DNA of 64,000 bases, from contig DASRUE010000064.1 in NCBI GenBank assembly GCA_035687895.1, forward strand, positions 1 through 64,000. Direction: 5' to 3'. Both the position numbers and the translations under genes were made by a program. Shown one piece after another: positions 17,313 through 26,006 of this stretch. How positions within the stretch are numbered: the first letter of the stretch is position 1; each line of letters opens with the position of its first letter. Origin of the DNA: JAERML01 sp035687895 (GTDB lineage Bacteria; Bacteroidota; Ignavibacteria; UBA10030; UBA6906). The notes beneath the pieces were generated by a model that was given only the letters and a program-made list of their open reading frames with translations, was not told the DNA's origin and made no database searches.

Positions 17313-18167
17313 ATGAAACTCGCCTATACATCGGAAGAGGTGGAGCTCTGGCGTGATAAGATTCATCGTCGGAATCCGAGGCTTGCGGTGAAGTCGAAAG
17401 CTCAGGCACTCCGGTTCATCGAAGATGTCGGGTTTTGCTTCGCGTTCAAATCTGAGAACTCTGAATCTCCGTGCCTCTGGCACGCTGCCTTGGGAACTCG
17501 CAACCCCGAGATGCCAAAGCACACGCACCACGACCCGTATTTAAGCTTTGTGTGGGAAATGAAGAACATTCTTCCCTCCGAGCGCAAGATCTACTATGGA
17601 AAGCTCCTCAAGCATCGTCCAACTATGATCTCAATGGCTTATTTCCCGCATTTCTACGCCCTCTCCGAGAGAACGGGAACGCCGGACGAATACCTGGACG
17701 AATTTTCCCGGGGCAAGTTGTCACCCGTGGCGAAGGCCATAATGGACTCACTTGCCGACACATCCCCTCAGGTCACAAAGGGCCTCAAGCTTGCTACTGG
17801 AAACCATACCAAGGGTGATCGTGCAGTCTTTGACAAGGCAATTGCAGAGCTCCAATCAAAGATGTTCATCGTCAAGGTGGCGGAGCATCACGAGCCGTTT
17901 ACGTTTGAATGGGCCCCCGTTCACTCTACCTTTCCAGCTATGGTTCGAAAGTCACGGAAGATTTCAGCCCCTATTGCTCGCTGCGCGATTTTGGAGCGAT
18001 ACTTTAGAAACCAGCTCATCGGAACGGTGGACGCAATCCACAGACTCTTCGGTTGGAAGAAGCAGATAGTGTATCAGTCCCTTGGGAAAATGGTCGAAGA
18101 GGGGATAATCATACCAAACGTAAGAGTAGATGGAAAAGATAGTAAGTACTATTGCCTTGTACATTAA
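17313..18167 (+). CDS. Uncharacterised protein, possible winged-helix/AlkZ-related
   Basis: The 284-residue soluble protein begins with the ATG directly after the ygfZ stop, so it is probably translated by coupling. I do not recognise it with certainty. The middle has HTHHDPYLSFVWEMKNILP and DKAIAELQSKMFIVKV, the latter resembling the region before a winged helix in AlkZ/YcaQ-related proteins. The C-terminal 60 residues (ILERYFRNQLIGTVDAIHRL then YQSLGKMVEEGII) look like one more winged-helix unit. There is no signal peptide or membrane segment. A DNA-repair or DNA-binding role would be a guess from this weak resemblance. Confidence 0.6.
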   Translation: MKLAYTSEEVELWRDKIHRRNPRLAVKSKAQALRFIEDVGFCFAFKSENSESPCLWHAALGTRNPEMPKHTHHDPYLSFVWEMKNILPSERKIYYGKLLKHRPTMISMAYFPHFYALSERTGTPDEYLDEFSRGKLSPVAKAIMDSLADTSPQVTKGLKLATGNHTKGDRAVFDKAIAELQSKMFIVKVAEHHEPFTFEWAPVHSTFPAMVRKSRKISAPIARCAILERYFRNQLIGTVDAIHRLFGWKKQIVYQSLGKMVEEGIIIPNVRVDGKDSKYYCLVH

Positions 18168-18227
18168 AGTCCGCCAAACTATGTTGTGCCACGTATGTTT
18201 CCGATTCAACGACTAAAGATTAGGTAA

Positions 18228-19058
18228 ATGAAACGACGCCTCCCGAAACCGACTAAAGCATACAAGAACCTCGAATTTCTCATCAGCCCCGATGCACGCA
18301 TCATAAGAATGCTCGCGGAGTTTGTTGAGCCCCAAAGCAGGTTTAGGCATCAGGGCGTCAAAGACACGATCGTGTTCTTCGGTTCGGCTCGCATTAGGCC
18401 TCTGAGGGAATCCCGTCGCTACCTTGCATCAGTTCGGGAAAAAGTACGTCTCTTGAAGAAACCGGACAGAAAGTCTCTCCTTGTGCTCCGGGAAGCTCAC
18501 ACGATGGTCAAAATGTCGAAGTACTATGAGGATACCGTTGAGCTTGCACGGCTATTGACGACTTGGTCGAAAAAGTTGAGTAAGTCCAATCGATTTGTAG
18601 TATGTTCAGGTGGGGGACCGGGAATCATGGAAGCCGCAAATAAGGGAGCTTCATTGGCGAAAGGGAAAACCATAGGTCTGAATATCAGTCTACCTTTCGA
18701 GCAATTTGCCAATCCTTATATATCTAAGGAACTTAACTTCGAGTTTCACTACTTCTTTCTTCGCAAGTTCTGGTTCGTTTACTTAGCCAAGGCGCTAGTT
18801 GTTTTCCCCGGTGGCTTCGGGACACTTGATGAACTCATGGAGGTTCTGACTCTGCTTCAGACAGAAAAGATCAAGAAGAAAATGACAGTTGTGATCTACG
18901 GAACGGAATACTGGAATAGGGTCATCAACTTCAAAGAGATGGTGCAGCACGGTGTTCTCTCAATGGAGGAACTCTCTCTTTTCAAATTCATAGATACTCC
19001 CAAAGAGGCCTTTGAGTATCTCAGAAACTCGTTGATGAAGAACTACCCAACTGGATAG
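18228..19058 (+). CDS. LOG family protein (TIGR00730-like phosphoribohydrolase)
   Basis: The 276-residue protein has the nucleotide-binding SGGGPGIMEAANKGA stretch near residue 126 and the LOG-family signature PGGFGTLDEL near residue 195, with the catalytic glutamate after it. LOG proteins cleave nucleoside 5'-monophosphates to base and ribose 5-phosphate; plant members activate cytokinins, and bacterial members often act on other nucleotides. An extra 60 residues precede the core fold and include LLKKPDRKSLLVLREAH, as in the longer bacterial members. It stands alone between the winged-helix-like gene and tmRNA. Confidence 0.85.
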   Translation: MKRRLPKPTKAYKNLEFLISPDARIIRMLAEFVEPQSRFRHQGVKDTIVFFGSARIRPLRESRRYLASVREKVRLLKKPDRKSLLVLREAHTMVKMSKYYEDTVELARLLTTWSKKLSKSNRFVVCSGGGPGIMEAANKGASLAKGKTIGLNISLPFEQFANPYISKELNFEFHYFFLRKFWFVYLAKALVVFPGGFGTLDELMEVLTLLQTEKIKKKMTVVIYGTEYWNRVINFKEMVQHGVLSMEELSLFKFIDTPKEAFEYLRNSLMKNYPTG

Positions 19059-19076
19059 TCAGCGTCTTCATAAACC

Positions 19077-19105
19077 TTGCTTTTTGAGGGACAGCTCCTT
19101 ACCTT
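19077..19105 (+). promoter_or_regulatory. Promoter of ssrA
   Basis: TTGCTT (19077-19082) and TACCTT (19100-19105) are 17 bases apart. The mature tmRNA 5' end lies nine bases past the -10 element, close to where transcription should begin, which supports the call independently. Confidence 0.6.
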
Positions 19106-19114
19106 AGAGTCAGC

Positions 19115-19484
19115 GGGGATGACTTGGTTTCGACGGGGAAGGGGATGGTCAGGATTGCATACCGTGCTCTCCGAGTTGCACGTTAATAAAGCGGAAAACC
19201 TTAAGTGCAGACTACAACTACGCACTGGCAGCTTAATTAATTAAGCTACCCGTTTCTCGGGATTCTGCCTGTCGGATCCCGAAGAAGCGCCGACTTCAGA
19301 CAGGATAGCTGGACATGATCCTCAAGCACGTTTGGCGAACTCCCCGAAGGGGGAGACTCTTGGGGTTGCTTCCTCAATGTCCTGTCTGTCGGATACGAGG
19401 GAGTGAGTGGTGAAAGACAGACTATGTATGTAGTGGTCTTGATGGTCTTCTCTTCGGACGCGGGTTCGAATCCCGCCATCTCCA
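19115..19484 (+). ncRNA. ssrA: Transfer-messenger RNA (tmRNA)
   Basis: This RNA rescues stalled ribosomes and tags their products for proteolysis. The tRNA-like ends are clear: GGGGATG (19115-19121) pairs with CATCTCC (19477-19483, one G-U pair), and the 3' part carries a T arm with GGGTTCGAATCCC. The conserved GACTTGGTTTCGACGGGG start is present. The tag frame probably begins with the resume codon GCA at 19207 and reads ADYNYALAA before TAA at 19234-19236, followed by a second and a third TAA close by. The tag end YALAA is the usual degron. It is a one-piece tmRNA of 370 bases; CCA is not encoded. Confidence 0.95.
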
Positions 19485-19489
19485 CACTA

Positions 19490-19523
19490 TGCGCCCCTGT
19501 TCAGAACGGGGCGCATTCATTTT
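19490..19523 (+). terminator. Intrinsic terminator after ssrA
   Basis: TGCGCCCC (19490-19497) pairs perfectly with GGGGCGCA (19508-19515) across a 10-base loop; TTCATTTT follows. It ends the tmRNA transcript just ahead of the dapF promoter. Confidence 0.75.
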
Positions 19524-19530
19524 GTCCGGC

Positions 19531-19559
19531 TTGCAACTTAATCTGAAAGTTGGTATCTA
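19531..19559 (+). promoter_or_regulatory. Promoter of the dapF-lipid kinase-Rieske-cytochrome b operon
   Basis: TTGCAA (19531-19536) and TATCTA (19554-19559) are 17 bases apart, directly after the tmRNA terminator and 26 bases ahead of the dapF ATG. Confidence 0.45.
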
Positions 19560-19585
19560 CGTCTGAAACCTTCCAAACCCGGCAA

Positions 19586-20467
19586 ATGACAGAAACGATT
19601 GAGTTTACCAAAGCCTCAGGTGCAGGCAACGACTTCGTCCTTCTAAATAACATGAATGGACAAGTCATTGGAGACAGAACCAGCCTCGCGAAGGCTCTAT
19701 GCTCGCGTAATTCAGGAATTGGCGCGGACGGTCTGATCCTCCTGGAGAAAAGCGATCGGGCTGATTTTCTCATGACATACTACAATGCCGATGGCAGCTA
19801 CGGTGGCATGTGTGGAAACGGTGGCAGATGTGTTGCGAGATTCGCACATATCCTAGGTTTGGTTGCGGCAGAAATGCGCTTCGAAGCACTAGATCATGTC
19901 TATCGAGCACAGGTCAATGGGGAGACTGTGCGGCTTCATATGAAGGACCCTGTGAACTTGAAGGAGAATCTGGATTTCACGGTGAGTTTGGCGAAGTTCC
20001 AAGGGCATTCTATCGACACGGGCTCCCCGCATTTGGTTCTTTTCGTAGATGAGATCATCCAGATTGATGTGGTTACTCTGGGTGCGAATCTTCGACGACA
20101 TGAGCAGTTTCAGCCTTTAGGCACAAACGTCAATTTTGTAAAGGTGATATCGTCCAAGTCAATTGAAATCAGAACTTATGAGCGTGGGGTTGAAGCAGAA
20201 ACGCTCGCCTGCGGCACAGGTTCAGTTGCAAGCGCTATAGTAAGTTCCCTTACCAAGGGAACGCAACCGCCAGTCGCCGTAAAGGTTCGCAGTGGGGAGG
20301 AACTGATTGTCGACTTTCGCAGGACTGGTAAACAATTCACCGAGGTTGTCCTCGAAGGGAGCGCCCACATGGTTTTTTCCGGGAGTCTACAATATGATCT
20401 TGATCGGCACCGGATTCGGGATGCTGCTCCCGTGATTGCTTCTTCACAATCGATGTCGTTCGGGTGA
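19586..20467 (+). CDS. dapF: Diaminopimelate epimerase
   Basis: DapF converts LL- to meso-diaminopimelate for lysine and peptidoglycan. The 293-residue protein has the family N-terminus KASGAGNDFVLL and the two catalytic cysteines, in MCGNGGRC (near residue 74) and LACGTGSVAS (near 210). The ATG at 19586 is chosen because homology starts there; an upstream in-frame start would add 12 unrelated residues. No good ribosome site is seen. The last four bases overlap the GTG start of the lipid kinase, so the metabolic and respiratory genes that follow probably share this transcript. Confidence 0.95.
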   Translation: MTETIEFTKASGAGNDFVLLNNMNGQVIGDRTSLAKALCSRNSGIGADGLILLEKSDRADFLMTYYNADGSYGGMCGNGGRCVARFAHILGLVAAEMRFEALDHVYRAQVNGETVRLHMKDPVNLKENLDFTVSLAKFQGHSIDTGSPHLVLFVDEIIQIDVVTLGANLRRHEQFQPLGTNVNFVKVISSKSIEIRTYERGVEAETLACGTGSVASAIVSSLTKGTQPPVAVKVRSGEELIVDFRRTGKQFTEVVLEGSAHMVFSGSLQYDLDRHRIRDAAPVIASSQSMSFG

Positions 20468-21366
20468 GGAAGCACGTTTTCATCGTTAACCCGAAAGCTG
20501 GGCGAGGAGCTGGCAGACGTACGTTGAATGAATTGCCTGGGCGTCTAACCGGCTGGCCCAACGAGTACCAAATCATTGAGACGTCTGGGCCGGGTGAAGC
20601 CTCAGAGATAGCAAGATCGGTTGACTCAGAGGTGTGCGTTGCGGTGGGGGGGGATGGGACCATCAACGAAGTGGTCAATGGGCTCATCGGCACAAACCGA
20701 ACGCTTGCGATTCTGCCATCGGGTTCTGGAAATGACTTTGCGAAGTCGATTGGTATCCCCAAGTCGACAGCGGCGGCTTTAGAAATAATTCGTGCTGGCA
20801 AGTCAAAGAGCATTGACGTTGGAACCGTTGCTTGTGGGGCAAACAGTGACAGCCGCAACCAATCAAAACGCTTATTTGCTAATGGTGTAGGTATCGGCTT
20901 TGATGCAGCCGTAGCAGCAAAGACTCTGGAGATTCCCCATCTTTCGGGGACAATGCTATATCTGGTTGCCGTTCTGAAAACGTTGGGAAAGTATCGCTCA
21001 CCGCTTTTCCACATTTCGATAGACGGAAGAACCACGGTTTCACATAACTTGTTGATCGCCATTGGGAACGGCATCTGTGCTGGAGGTGGTTTCTATCTAA
21101 CGCCTGACGCGAAAGTAGACGATGGCCAGCTCGACGTTTGCCTAGTCGAGGAAATGTCCATCGCAGGGATCCTCCAACTCATGCCGAGAGTAATGAAGGG
21201 TAAACACGGCACGTTCAAAGGCGTCGAGTTTCAGAGAGGCGCTTGTGTAAGTATTCATGGGGATGCTCCGTTCTTTGTTCATGCAGACGGTGAGATTGTT
21301 GGCGACGGTGTAACAGATGTACAGGTGTCGTTGGTCGACCAATCATTGTCGGTTATTGTTGGGTAG
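20464..21366 (+). CDS. Diacylglycerol kinase-like lipid kinase (YegS/DagK family)
   Basis: This 300-residue enzyme has the catalytic-domain motifs NPKAGRGAG (residues 8-16), GGDGTINEVVNGL near residue 61 and LPSGSGNDFAKSIG near residue 82. A C-terminal beta-sandwich follows. The family phosphorylates diacylglycerol or other lipids at the membrane. It starts with GTG overlapping the dapF stop. The Rieske gene begins two bases after its stop. The VGGDG codons contain a run of eight G bases. Confidence 0.88.
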   Translation: MRKHVFIVNPKAGRGAGRRTLNELPGRLTGWPNEYQIIETSGPGEASEIARSVDSEVCVAVGGDGTINEVVNGLIGTNRTLAILPSGSGNDFAKSIGIPKSTAAALEIIRAGKSKSIDVGTVACGANSDSRNQSKRLFANGVGIGFDAAVAAKTLEIPHLSGTMLYLVAVLKTLGKYRSPLFHISIDGRTTVSHNLLIAIGNGICAGGGFYLTPDAKVDDGQLDVCLVEEMSIAGILQLMPRVMKGKHGTFKGVEFQRGACVSIHGDAPFFVHADGEIVGDGVTDVQVSLVDQSLSVIVG

Positions 21367-21368
21367 GA

Positions 21369-21836
21369 ATGTACCGAATGAAACTCGCTGAAGCCGAACA
21401 AACTCCGACCGAAGCCAGAAGGGACTTCATTTCCAAGTTGCTTGGTATTTGGTCTGTTGCTGTCGCCGCCCCCATTTGCACAGCAATCCTAAAATTCGTC
21501 ACGCCGATCATACCAGAAGGGCCTGCGACCGAGAGCATTGAGGTTGGAGCACGCAGCGATATTGTTGAGAATAGTGCAAGGATCGTCCGGTTTGGGAAAG
21601 AACCAGTTATCTTGGTCCATACTCAATCCGGACAGTACAAGGCATTCTTTGCACGATGTACTCACCTTGGTTGCATCGTTCAATACCAGGGGCAGGGTAT
21701 TCCTCACTTTTCCTGTAACTGTCACGGTAGCCAATTTGACATCAATGGCAAGAACGTCGCGGGTCCTGCACCGCGGCCTCTCAGTCCTCTGAGAGTTAGT
21801 ATTAAGGAAACCGCTGTAATCATTTCTAAAGTCTGA
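21369..21836 (+). CDS. petC: Rieske iron-sulfur protein of a cytochrome bc/b6f-type complex
   Basis: The 155-residue protein has an N-terminal twin-arginine-like anchor (RRDFISKLLG followed by a hydrophobic helix to about residue 42). A Rieske domain follows with CTHLGC (near residue 98) and CNCHG (near 117), which supply the two Cys and two His ligands of the 2Fe-2S cluster. The start may be this ATG or the one three codons later (AGGA is 10 bases before that one). It precedes cytochrome b by 12 bases. No cytochrome c1 or f gene follows, as in green sulfur bacteria. Confidence 0.93.
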   Translation: MYRMKLAEAEQTPTEARRDFISKLLGIWSVAVAAPICTAILKFVTPIIPEGPATESIEVGARSDIVENSARIVRFGKEPVILVHTQSGQYKAFFARCTHLGCIVQYQGQGIPHFSCNCHGSQFDINGKNVAGPAPRPLSPLRVSIKETAVIISKV

Positions 21837-21848
21837 CGATATACTCGG

Positions 21849-22925
21849 ATGCCAAATCCCCGTTCTGCGATTCGGTTCGGTTCGTGGCTGCGCGAACGAC
21901 TCCCAGTTAGTGATGATGTTTTCGCATTCTTCGCTAAGAAATCAGTCCCTCGACACAGACACTCAGTCTGGTATTACTTCGGCGGGTTGACTCTCTTTTT
22001 TCTTCTGGTCCAAGTTATTACGGGCGTACTATTGGCACTGTACTACAAACCTTCGCCGGAGCATGCCCATCAGAGTGTCAGCACAATTATTAACGATGTG
22101 CCCTACGGCTGGCTGATCCGTTCCCTGCATTCTTGGGGAGCGAATCTCATGATTGCGACTCTTTTCATTCATATGTTCAGTGCTTTCCTGTTGAAAGCCT
22201 ATCGAAAGCCGCGTGAACTGATGTGGCTCTCTGGTGTCTTGCTCCTTTTCCTTGTGCTGGGGTTTGGATTCACCGGATACCTGCTCCCATGGGACACGAT
22301 GGCGTACTTTGCAACTCTGATCGGTACTGAAGTCCCCAAGGCTCTGCCAATAATTGGAGATTGGGGGGTGGGCCTCCTGAAAGGAGGAGACGATATTGGT
22401 GCTGAAACATTGACGAGGATGTACACAATTCACATAGTGATTCTGCCTTTAACCTCTTTGATCATTGTAAGTTTCCATCTTCTAACAAATCAACTTCTTG
22501 GATCGAGTATGCCATTGGGAGTGGAAGAGAAGAGGCCAGCCATTCGATTCTTTCCAAACTTCCTCTATCGCGACCTCATCGCATGGACTTTGGGGTTCAT
22601 ATCGTTACTCGCTCTGGCGACATTAATTCCTTGGGGGTTAGGCGAGCGAGCTGATCCATTTGCATCGGCTCCGTTGGGAATCAAGCCAGAGTGGTACTTT
22701 CTTCCCCTGTATCAGACCTTAAGGATTGTACCATCCACAGTCTTTTCAGTGAGTGGGGAGTTCTTCGTCAACGGAATCGTGGGCCTTGTGGCTGTTCTCT
22801 GGGCGGGAATACCATTCCTGGACCGCAAGGCGTCCCGGGGCGAGAAGAGCAGACTGTTTACAGTTCTCGGGATTCTCTTGATAGCGTATCTCGCAATAAC
22901 GATCATTCTGGCATATGCGACATAG
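21849..22925 (+). CDS. petB: Cytochrome b (b6-type, fused) of a quinol-oxidising complex
   Basis: The 358-residue membrane protein carries both haems and the quinol sites. The ligand pairs are visible: the His of RSLHSWGANLM is 13 residues from the His in LFIHMF, and TIHIVILPL has its His 14 residues before that of VSFHLL. The 14-residue spacing is the b6-type pattern. The Qo-site PEWYFLP motif lies near residue 281, so the b6 and subunit-IV parts are fused in one chain. It lies between the Rieske gene and a small membrane protein whose start it overlaps by 11 bases. Confidence 0.95.
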   Translation: MPNPRSAIRFGSWLRERLPVSDDVFAFFAKKSVPRHRHSVWYYFGGLTLFFLLVQVITGVLLALYYKPSPEHAHQSVSTIINDVPYGWLIRSLHSWGANLMIATLFIHMFSAFLLKAYRKPRELMWLSGVLLLFLVLGFGFTGYLLPWDTMAYFATLIGTEVPKALPIIGDWGVGLLKGGDDIGAETLTRMYTIHIVILPLTSLIIVSFHLLTNQLLGSSMPLGVEEKRPAIRFFPNFLYRDLIAWTLGFISLLALATLIPWGLGERADPFASAPLGIKPEWYFLPLYQTLRIVPSTVFSVSGEFFVNGIVGLVAVLWAGIPFLDRKASRGEKSRLFTVLGILLIAYLAITIILAYAT

Positions 22926-23148
22926 TATTTTGTTGGCAGTGGTTCTCGCAGCTTTGACAGCGACCCTCTGTATGGGCCAAACGGATTTCACTCGGAAAGA
23001 CTCAGTTCATTTCGTTTCCGAAAGTCAGATCCAATTCCCGGACATCACAGAGAGGATGTTTCTTCTCGCCACGATGATTGTGTGTATGGGCGGGCTGGCT
23101 CTGATCTTAAATGCAAAGCGTCGGGCAGCAGATATGCGCACGGACTAA
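22915..23148 (+). CDS. Small membrane protein linked to cytochrome b
   Basis: The 77-residue protein starts 11 bases inside the end of cytochrome b, so its translation is probably coupled. It has an N-terminal hydrophobic segment (about 4-20, ending LCMGQ, possibly a cleaved signal peptide), then a polar stretch, then a second hydrophobic segment (about 48-65) and a basic end KRRAADMRTD. I know no family for it. Position suggests a small extra subunit or assembly factor of the cytochrome b complex. It contains no CxxCH, so it is not a cytochrome c. Confidence 0.7.
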   Translation: MRHSILLAVVLAALTATLCMGQTDFTRKDSVHFVSESQIQFPDITERMFLLATMIVCMGGLALILNAKRRAADMRTD

Positions 23149-23237
23149 TGACGTCTGAGAAGCGAGCATGAGGGTTTTCAAGTCGCTACCAAATAAGGTA
23201 TATTATGTAAATGTACGTATGATCAGCCCCTCCTCGC

Positions 23238-25475
23238 TCAATCCAACCGCTTCGGTATTGCACGCTCATAAGCATCTTTTAAACAATAGCATTCTACGCA
23301 AATCAAGTTGCCTATTTCCAGCCGATTCCCTCCAACAGTCCCGATCACTTCAGCCCGTAATCCAACTCGGTTCGCTTGCATCAGAAGTTTTTCTGCATCC
23401 TCGGATCTTGTCGTGACGACAATTCGTGACTGATCCTCACCGAATAGAAGTTTGTCAACTCGTATTCCCTGGCTTGAAAGCTGCACAGTTGAGCCAAGCA
23501 ACCCTGCTGAGGAAATACAACATTCAGCAAGAGCCACGGCCAAGCCACCCTCCGAACAATCGTGAGCTGACTGAACGATACCAGCCTCTATGCCTTGCAA
23601 GCAAACTTGTTGGACTTTCTTCTCTGCAACGAGGTCGATCTCGGGAGCATCACCGCCCACCATACCGTGAAACGTTGCCAGGTATTCAGAGCCGCCAAGA
23701 TGTCCCAGGTTTGAACCAAGCAAGATGACCGAATCACCAGAACGTTTGAAGCCGGACGTCCTTACCATATCCAGATTCTGAATTATACCCAGCATCCCGA
23801 TGACTGGCGTCGGATAGACCGATGCAGTGGGTCCTTCATTGTAGAAGCTGACATTTCCGCCCGTCACCGGTGTATCAAGTACACGGCAAGCGTCAGCCAT
23901 ACCGCGAACTGCTTCGCGAAACTGCCAGTATACATCCGGCTTGTGGGGATTTCCAAAGTTCAGGCAATTCGTAATGGCCAGCGGAGTTGCACCTGTGCAT
24001 ACGACGTTGCGCGCAGCTTCCGCTACAGCAATCATTCCACCAGAATATGGATTCAGATACACATATCGACTATTGCAGTCAGTCGTCAATGCAAGCGCTT
24101 TATTCGCTTCTTTAACATAGACTACAGCCGCATCACCTTGAGCCAATACCACGTTGTTTGTTCTGACCATACTATCATACTGCTCGTAAACCCACCGTTT
24201 GCTTGAAACACTTGGAGATGAAAGAAGCGCAAGCAATACCTGATTGAGATCACCGGGCTGGGGTACCAATTCTTCATCAAGCAAGCGAATCGCCTTTAGG
24301 TACTCCGGTTCACGAGCCTCCCTGATGTAAACGGGAGCACCACCACCCAGAACAAGTGACTTCGGCGGAACATCCGCAACAACCTCGCCGCGGTAAGAGA
24401 TTTCAAGCCGATCTTCATCGATCACTTCTCCTATGATCTCCGCATGAAGATCCCATTTACCGAATACCGCCTTGACATCCCTTTCGTATCCATTCTTAAC
24501 AACCACCAGCATGCGCTCTTGCGACTCCGAGAGCATTAGCTCGTACGCAGACATGTTGCCCTCGCGGGCTGGAACCCTGTCAAGGTTGATCCGCATGCCG
24601 CTCTCCCCCTTTGCGCTCATCTCCGATGTCGAGCATGTAATCCCAGCGGCACCCATATCCTGGATACCGACCACGAAACCTGACCGGATCGCTTCGAGTG
24701 ACGCTTCCAGGAGGAGCTTTTCTGTGAAGGGATCACCGACCTGGACCGACGGGCGTTTTGCCTCCGACCTATCAGAGATCTCCTCGGATGCAAATGTCGC
24801 TCCGTGAATTCCGTCTCTGCCTGTCGCTGAACCAACAATCATCACCGGATTGCCAGCACCCATAGCAATTGCGCTGGACCACTGGCCATGCTTCACTATG
24901 CCGACAGCCATGGCATTGACCAATGGGTTTTCCTGATAACATGGATCAAAATAGACCTCTCCTCCAACCGTCGGAACGCCAAAACTGTTGCCGTAGTCCC
25001 CGATTCCTTTCACTACGCCCTTCAGTAAGTGCTTTGTTCGGTCGCTGTCGAGATTGCCGAATCGAAGTGAATTAAGTCCCGCTATCGGCCGTGCACCCAT
25101 GGTGAAGATGTCCCGCATGATTCCACCAACTCCAGTTGCAGCTCCTTGATAGGGCTCAACGGCCGAAGGATGATTGTGGCTTTCAATCTTGAACGCCACC
25201 GCGAATCCGCCACCGATATCCACAAGGCCTGCATTCTCCGATCCCGCACTTACGAGGAGTTTGCCACCGCTTCGAGGCAATGTCTTGAGCACGGCAATGG
25301 AGTTTTTGTACGAGCAGTGTTCACTCCACATGACACTGTAGATACCCAGTTCGGTATACGTTGGAACACGGCCAAGGACATTTAGTACCATGCCGTATTC
25401 TTCCTCTGTCAAGCCATGTTTCAAGGCAAGGTCGAGATCTACTCTGGGTTCGTTCTCCACAATGGTCTTTTCCAT
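23238..25475 (-). CDS. purL: Phosphoribosylformylglycinamidine synthase, PurL subunit (small type)
   Basis: PurL is the ATP-dependent synthetase part of FGAM synthase in purine synthesis and needs PurQ and PurS partners when small, as here (745 residues). It has [16 protein letters not shown] near the N-terminus, the ATP-site [38 protein letters not shown], and later [15 protein letters not shown] and [11 protein letters not shown]. It is the last gene of the minus-strand run that begins with yqeY, 32 bases after the biotin carrier gene. purQ and purS are not in the window. I see no clear terminator after it. Confidence 0.95.
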   Translation of the reverse strand: MEKTIVENEPRVDLDLALKHGLTEEEYGMVLNVLGRVPTYTELGIYSVMWSEHCSYKNSIAVLKTLPRSGGKLLVSAGSENAGLVDIGGGFAVAFKIESHNHPSAVEPYQGAATGVGGIMRDIFTMGARPIAGLNSLRFGNLDSDRTKHLLKGVVKGIGDYGNSFGVPTVGGEVYFDPCYQENPLVNAMAVGIVKHGQWSSAIAMGAGNPVMIVGSATGRDGIHGATFASEEISDRSEAKRPSVQVGDPFTEKLLLEASLEAIRSGFVVGIQDMGAAGITCSTSEMSAKGESGMRINLDRVPAREGNMSAYELMLSESQERMLVVVKNGYERDVKAVFGKWDLHAEIIGEVIDEDRLEISYRGEVVADVPPKSLVLGGGAPVYIREAREPEYLKAIRLLDEELVPQPGDLNQVLLALLSSPSVSSKRWVYEQYDSMVRTNNVVLAQGDAAVVYVKEANKALALTTDCNSRYVYLNPYSGGMIAVAEAARNVVCTGATPLAITNCLNFGNPHKPDVYWQFREAVRGMADACRVLDTPVTGGNVSFYNEGPTASVYPTPVIGMLGIIQNLDMVRTSGFKRSGDSVILLGSNLGHLGGSEYLATFHGMVGGDAPEIDLVAEKKVQQVCLQGIEAGIVQSAHDCSEGGLAVALAECCISSAGLLGSTVQLSSQGIRVDKLLFGEDQSRIVVTTRSEDAEKLLMQANRVGLRAEVIGTVGGNRLEIGNLICVECYCLKDAYERAIPKRLD

Positions 25476-25507
25476 TACGTCATGATCCGTTCAAGAATTG
25501 TTGTGGT

Positions 25508-26005
25508 TCATTCCAGCAACAGCAAAAGCTGGCCTTTCTCGACCGCCTTTCCCACCACCACCCAGATTTCCTTGACCTTGCCGGTCTGTTGTGCTCGGAG
25601 TTCATTTTCCATTTTCATCGCTTCGAGGATGATCAGTCCTTGCCCCTCAGTGACTTCATCCCCAACATTGACCTGAATCCTCGCCACCATCGCAGGCATT
25701 GGTGCGTGCACTTCAAAGCGGTGATGGCCGGCAATTGCGGTCCCGGCATACTGCCTCAGCAATCTTTCTCTTTCTGTCTCAACACCCACTCTTAGCAAGA
25801 TCCCGTTGCTCAGCACTTCATATCCGCTGTTTGTTCGAGACGCTACCAATGTATGCGACCCACCATGAAGCAGAATTGAGAAGGTATTCGCATCGATCCG
25901 CGTGATATCAAGAGATGTGCGTCGCCCATCGAGCAATACGGTACCATCATCATGAACTATGACAACATGCTCCTTACCACCGGATGTCATGAAGTAGGTA
26001 TGCAT
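25508..26005 (-). CDS. Biotin carboxyl carrier subunit of an acyl-CoA carboxylase
   Basis: The 165-residue protein ends with a biotinyl domain (about 93-165) holding the EAMKMEN motif, whose central lysine is biotinylated. The first 90 residues are beta-rich (LLDGRRTSLDITRI, YEVLSNGILLRVGVETERER) and resemble the BT domain that precedes BCCP in propionyl- and methylcrotonyl-CoA carboxylase alpha chains. The ATG comes one base after the stop of the biotin carboxylase gene (TAGGATG), so the two are coupled. Together they look like one alpha chain split in two. No carboxyltransferase subunit is in the window. Confidence 0.9.
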   Translation of the reverse strand: MHTYFMTSGGKEHVVIVHDDGTVLLDGRRTSLDITRIDANTFSILLHGGSHTLVASRTNSGYEVLSNGILLRVGVETERERLLRQYAGTAIAGHHRFEVHAPMPAMVARIQVNVGDEVTEGQGLIILEAMKMENELRAQQTGKVKEIWVVVGKAVEKGQLLLLLE

Positions 26006-26006
26006 C

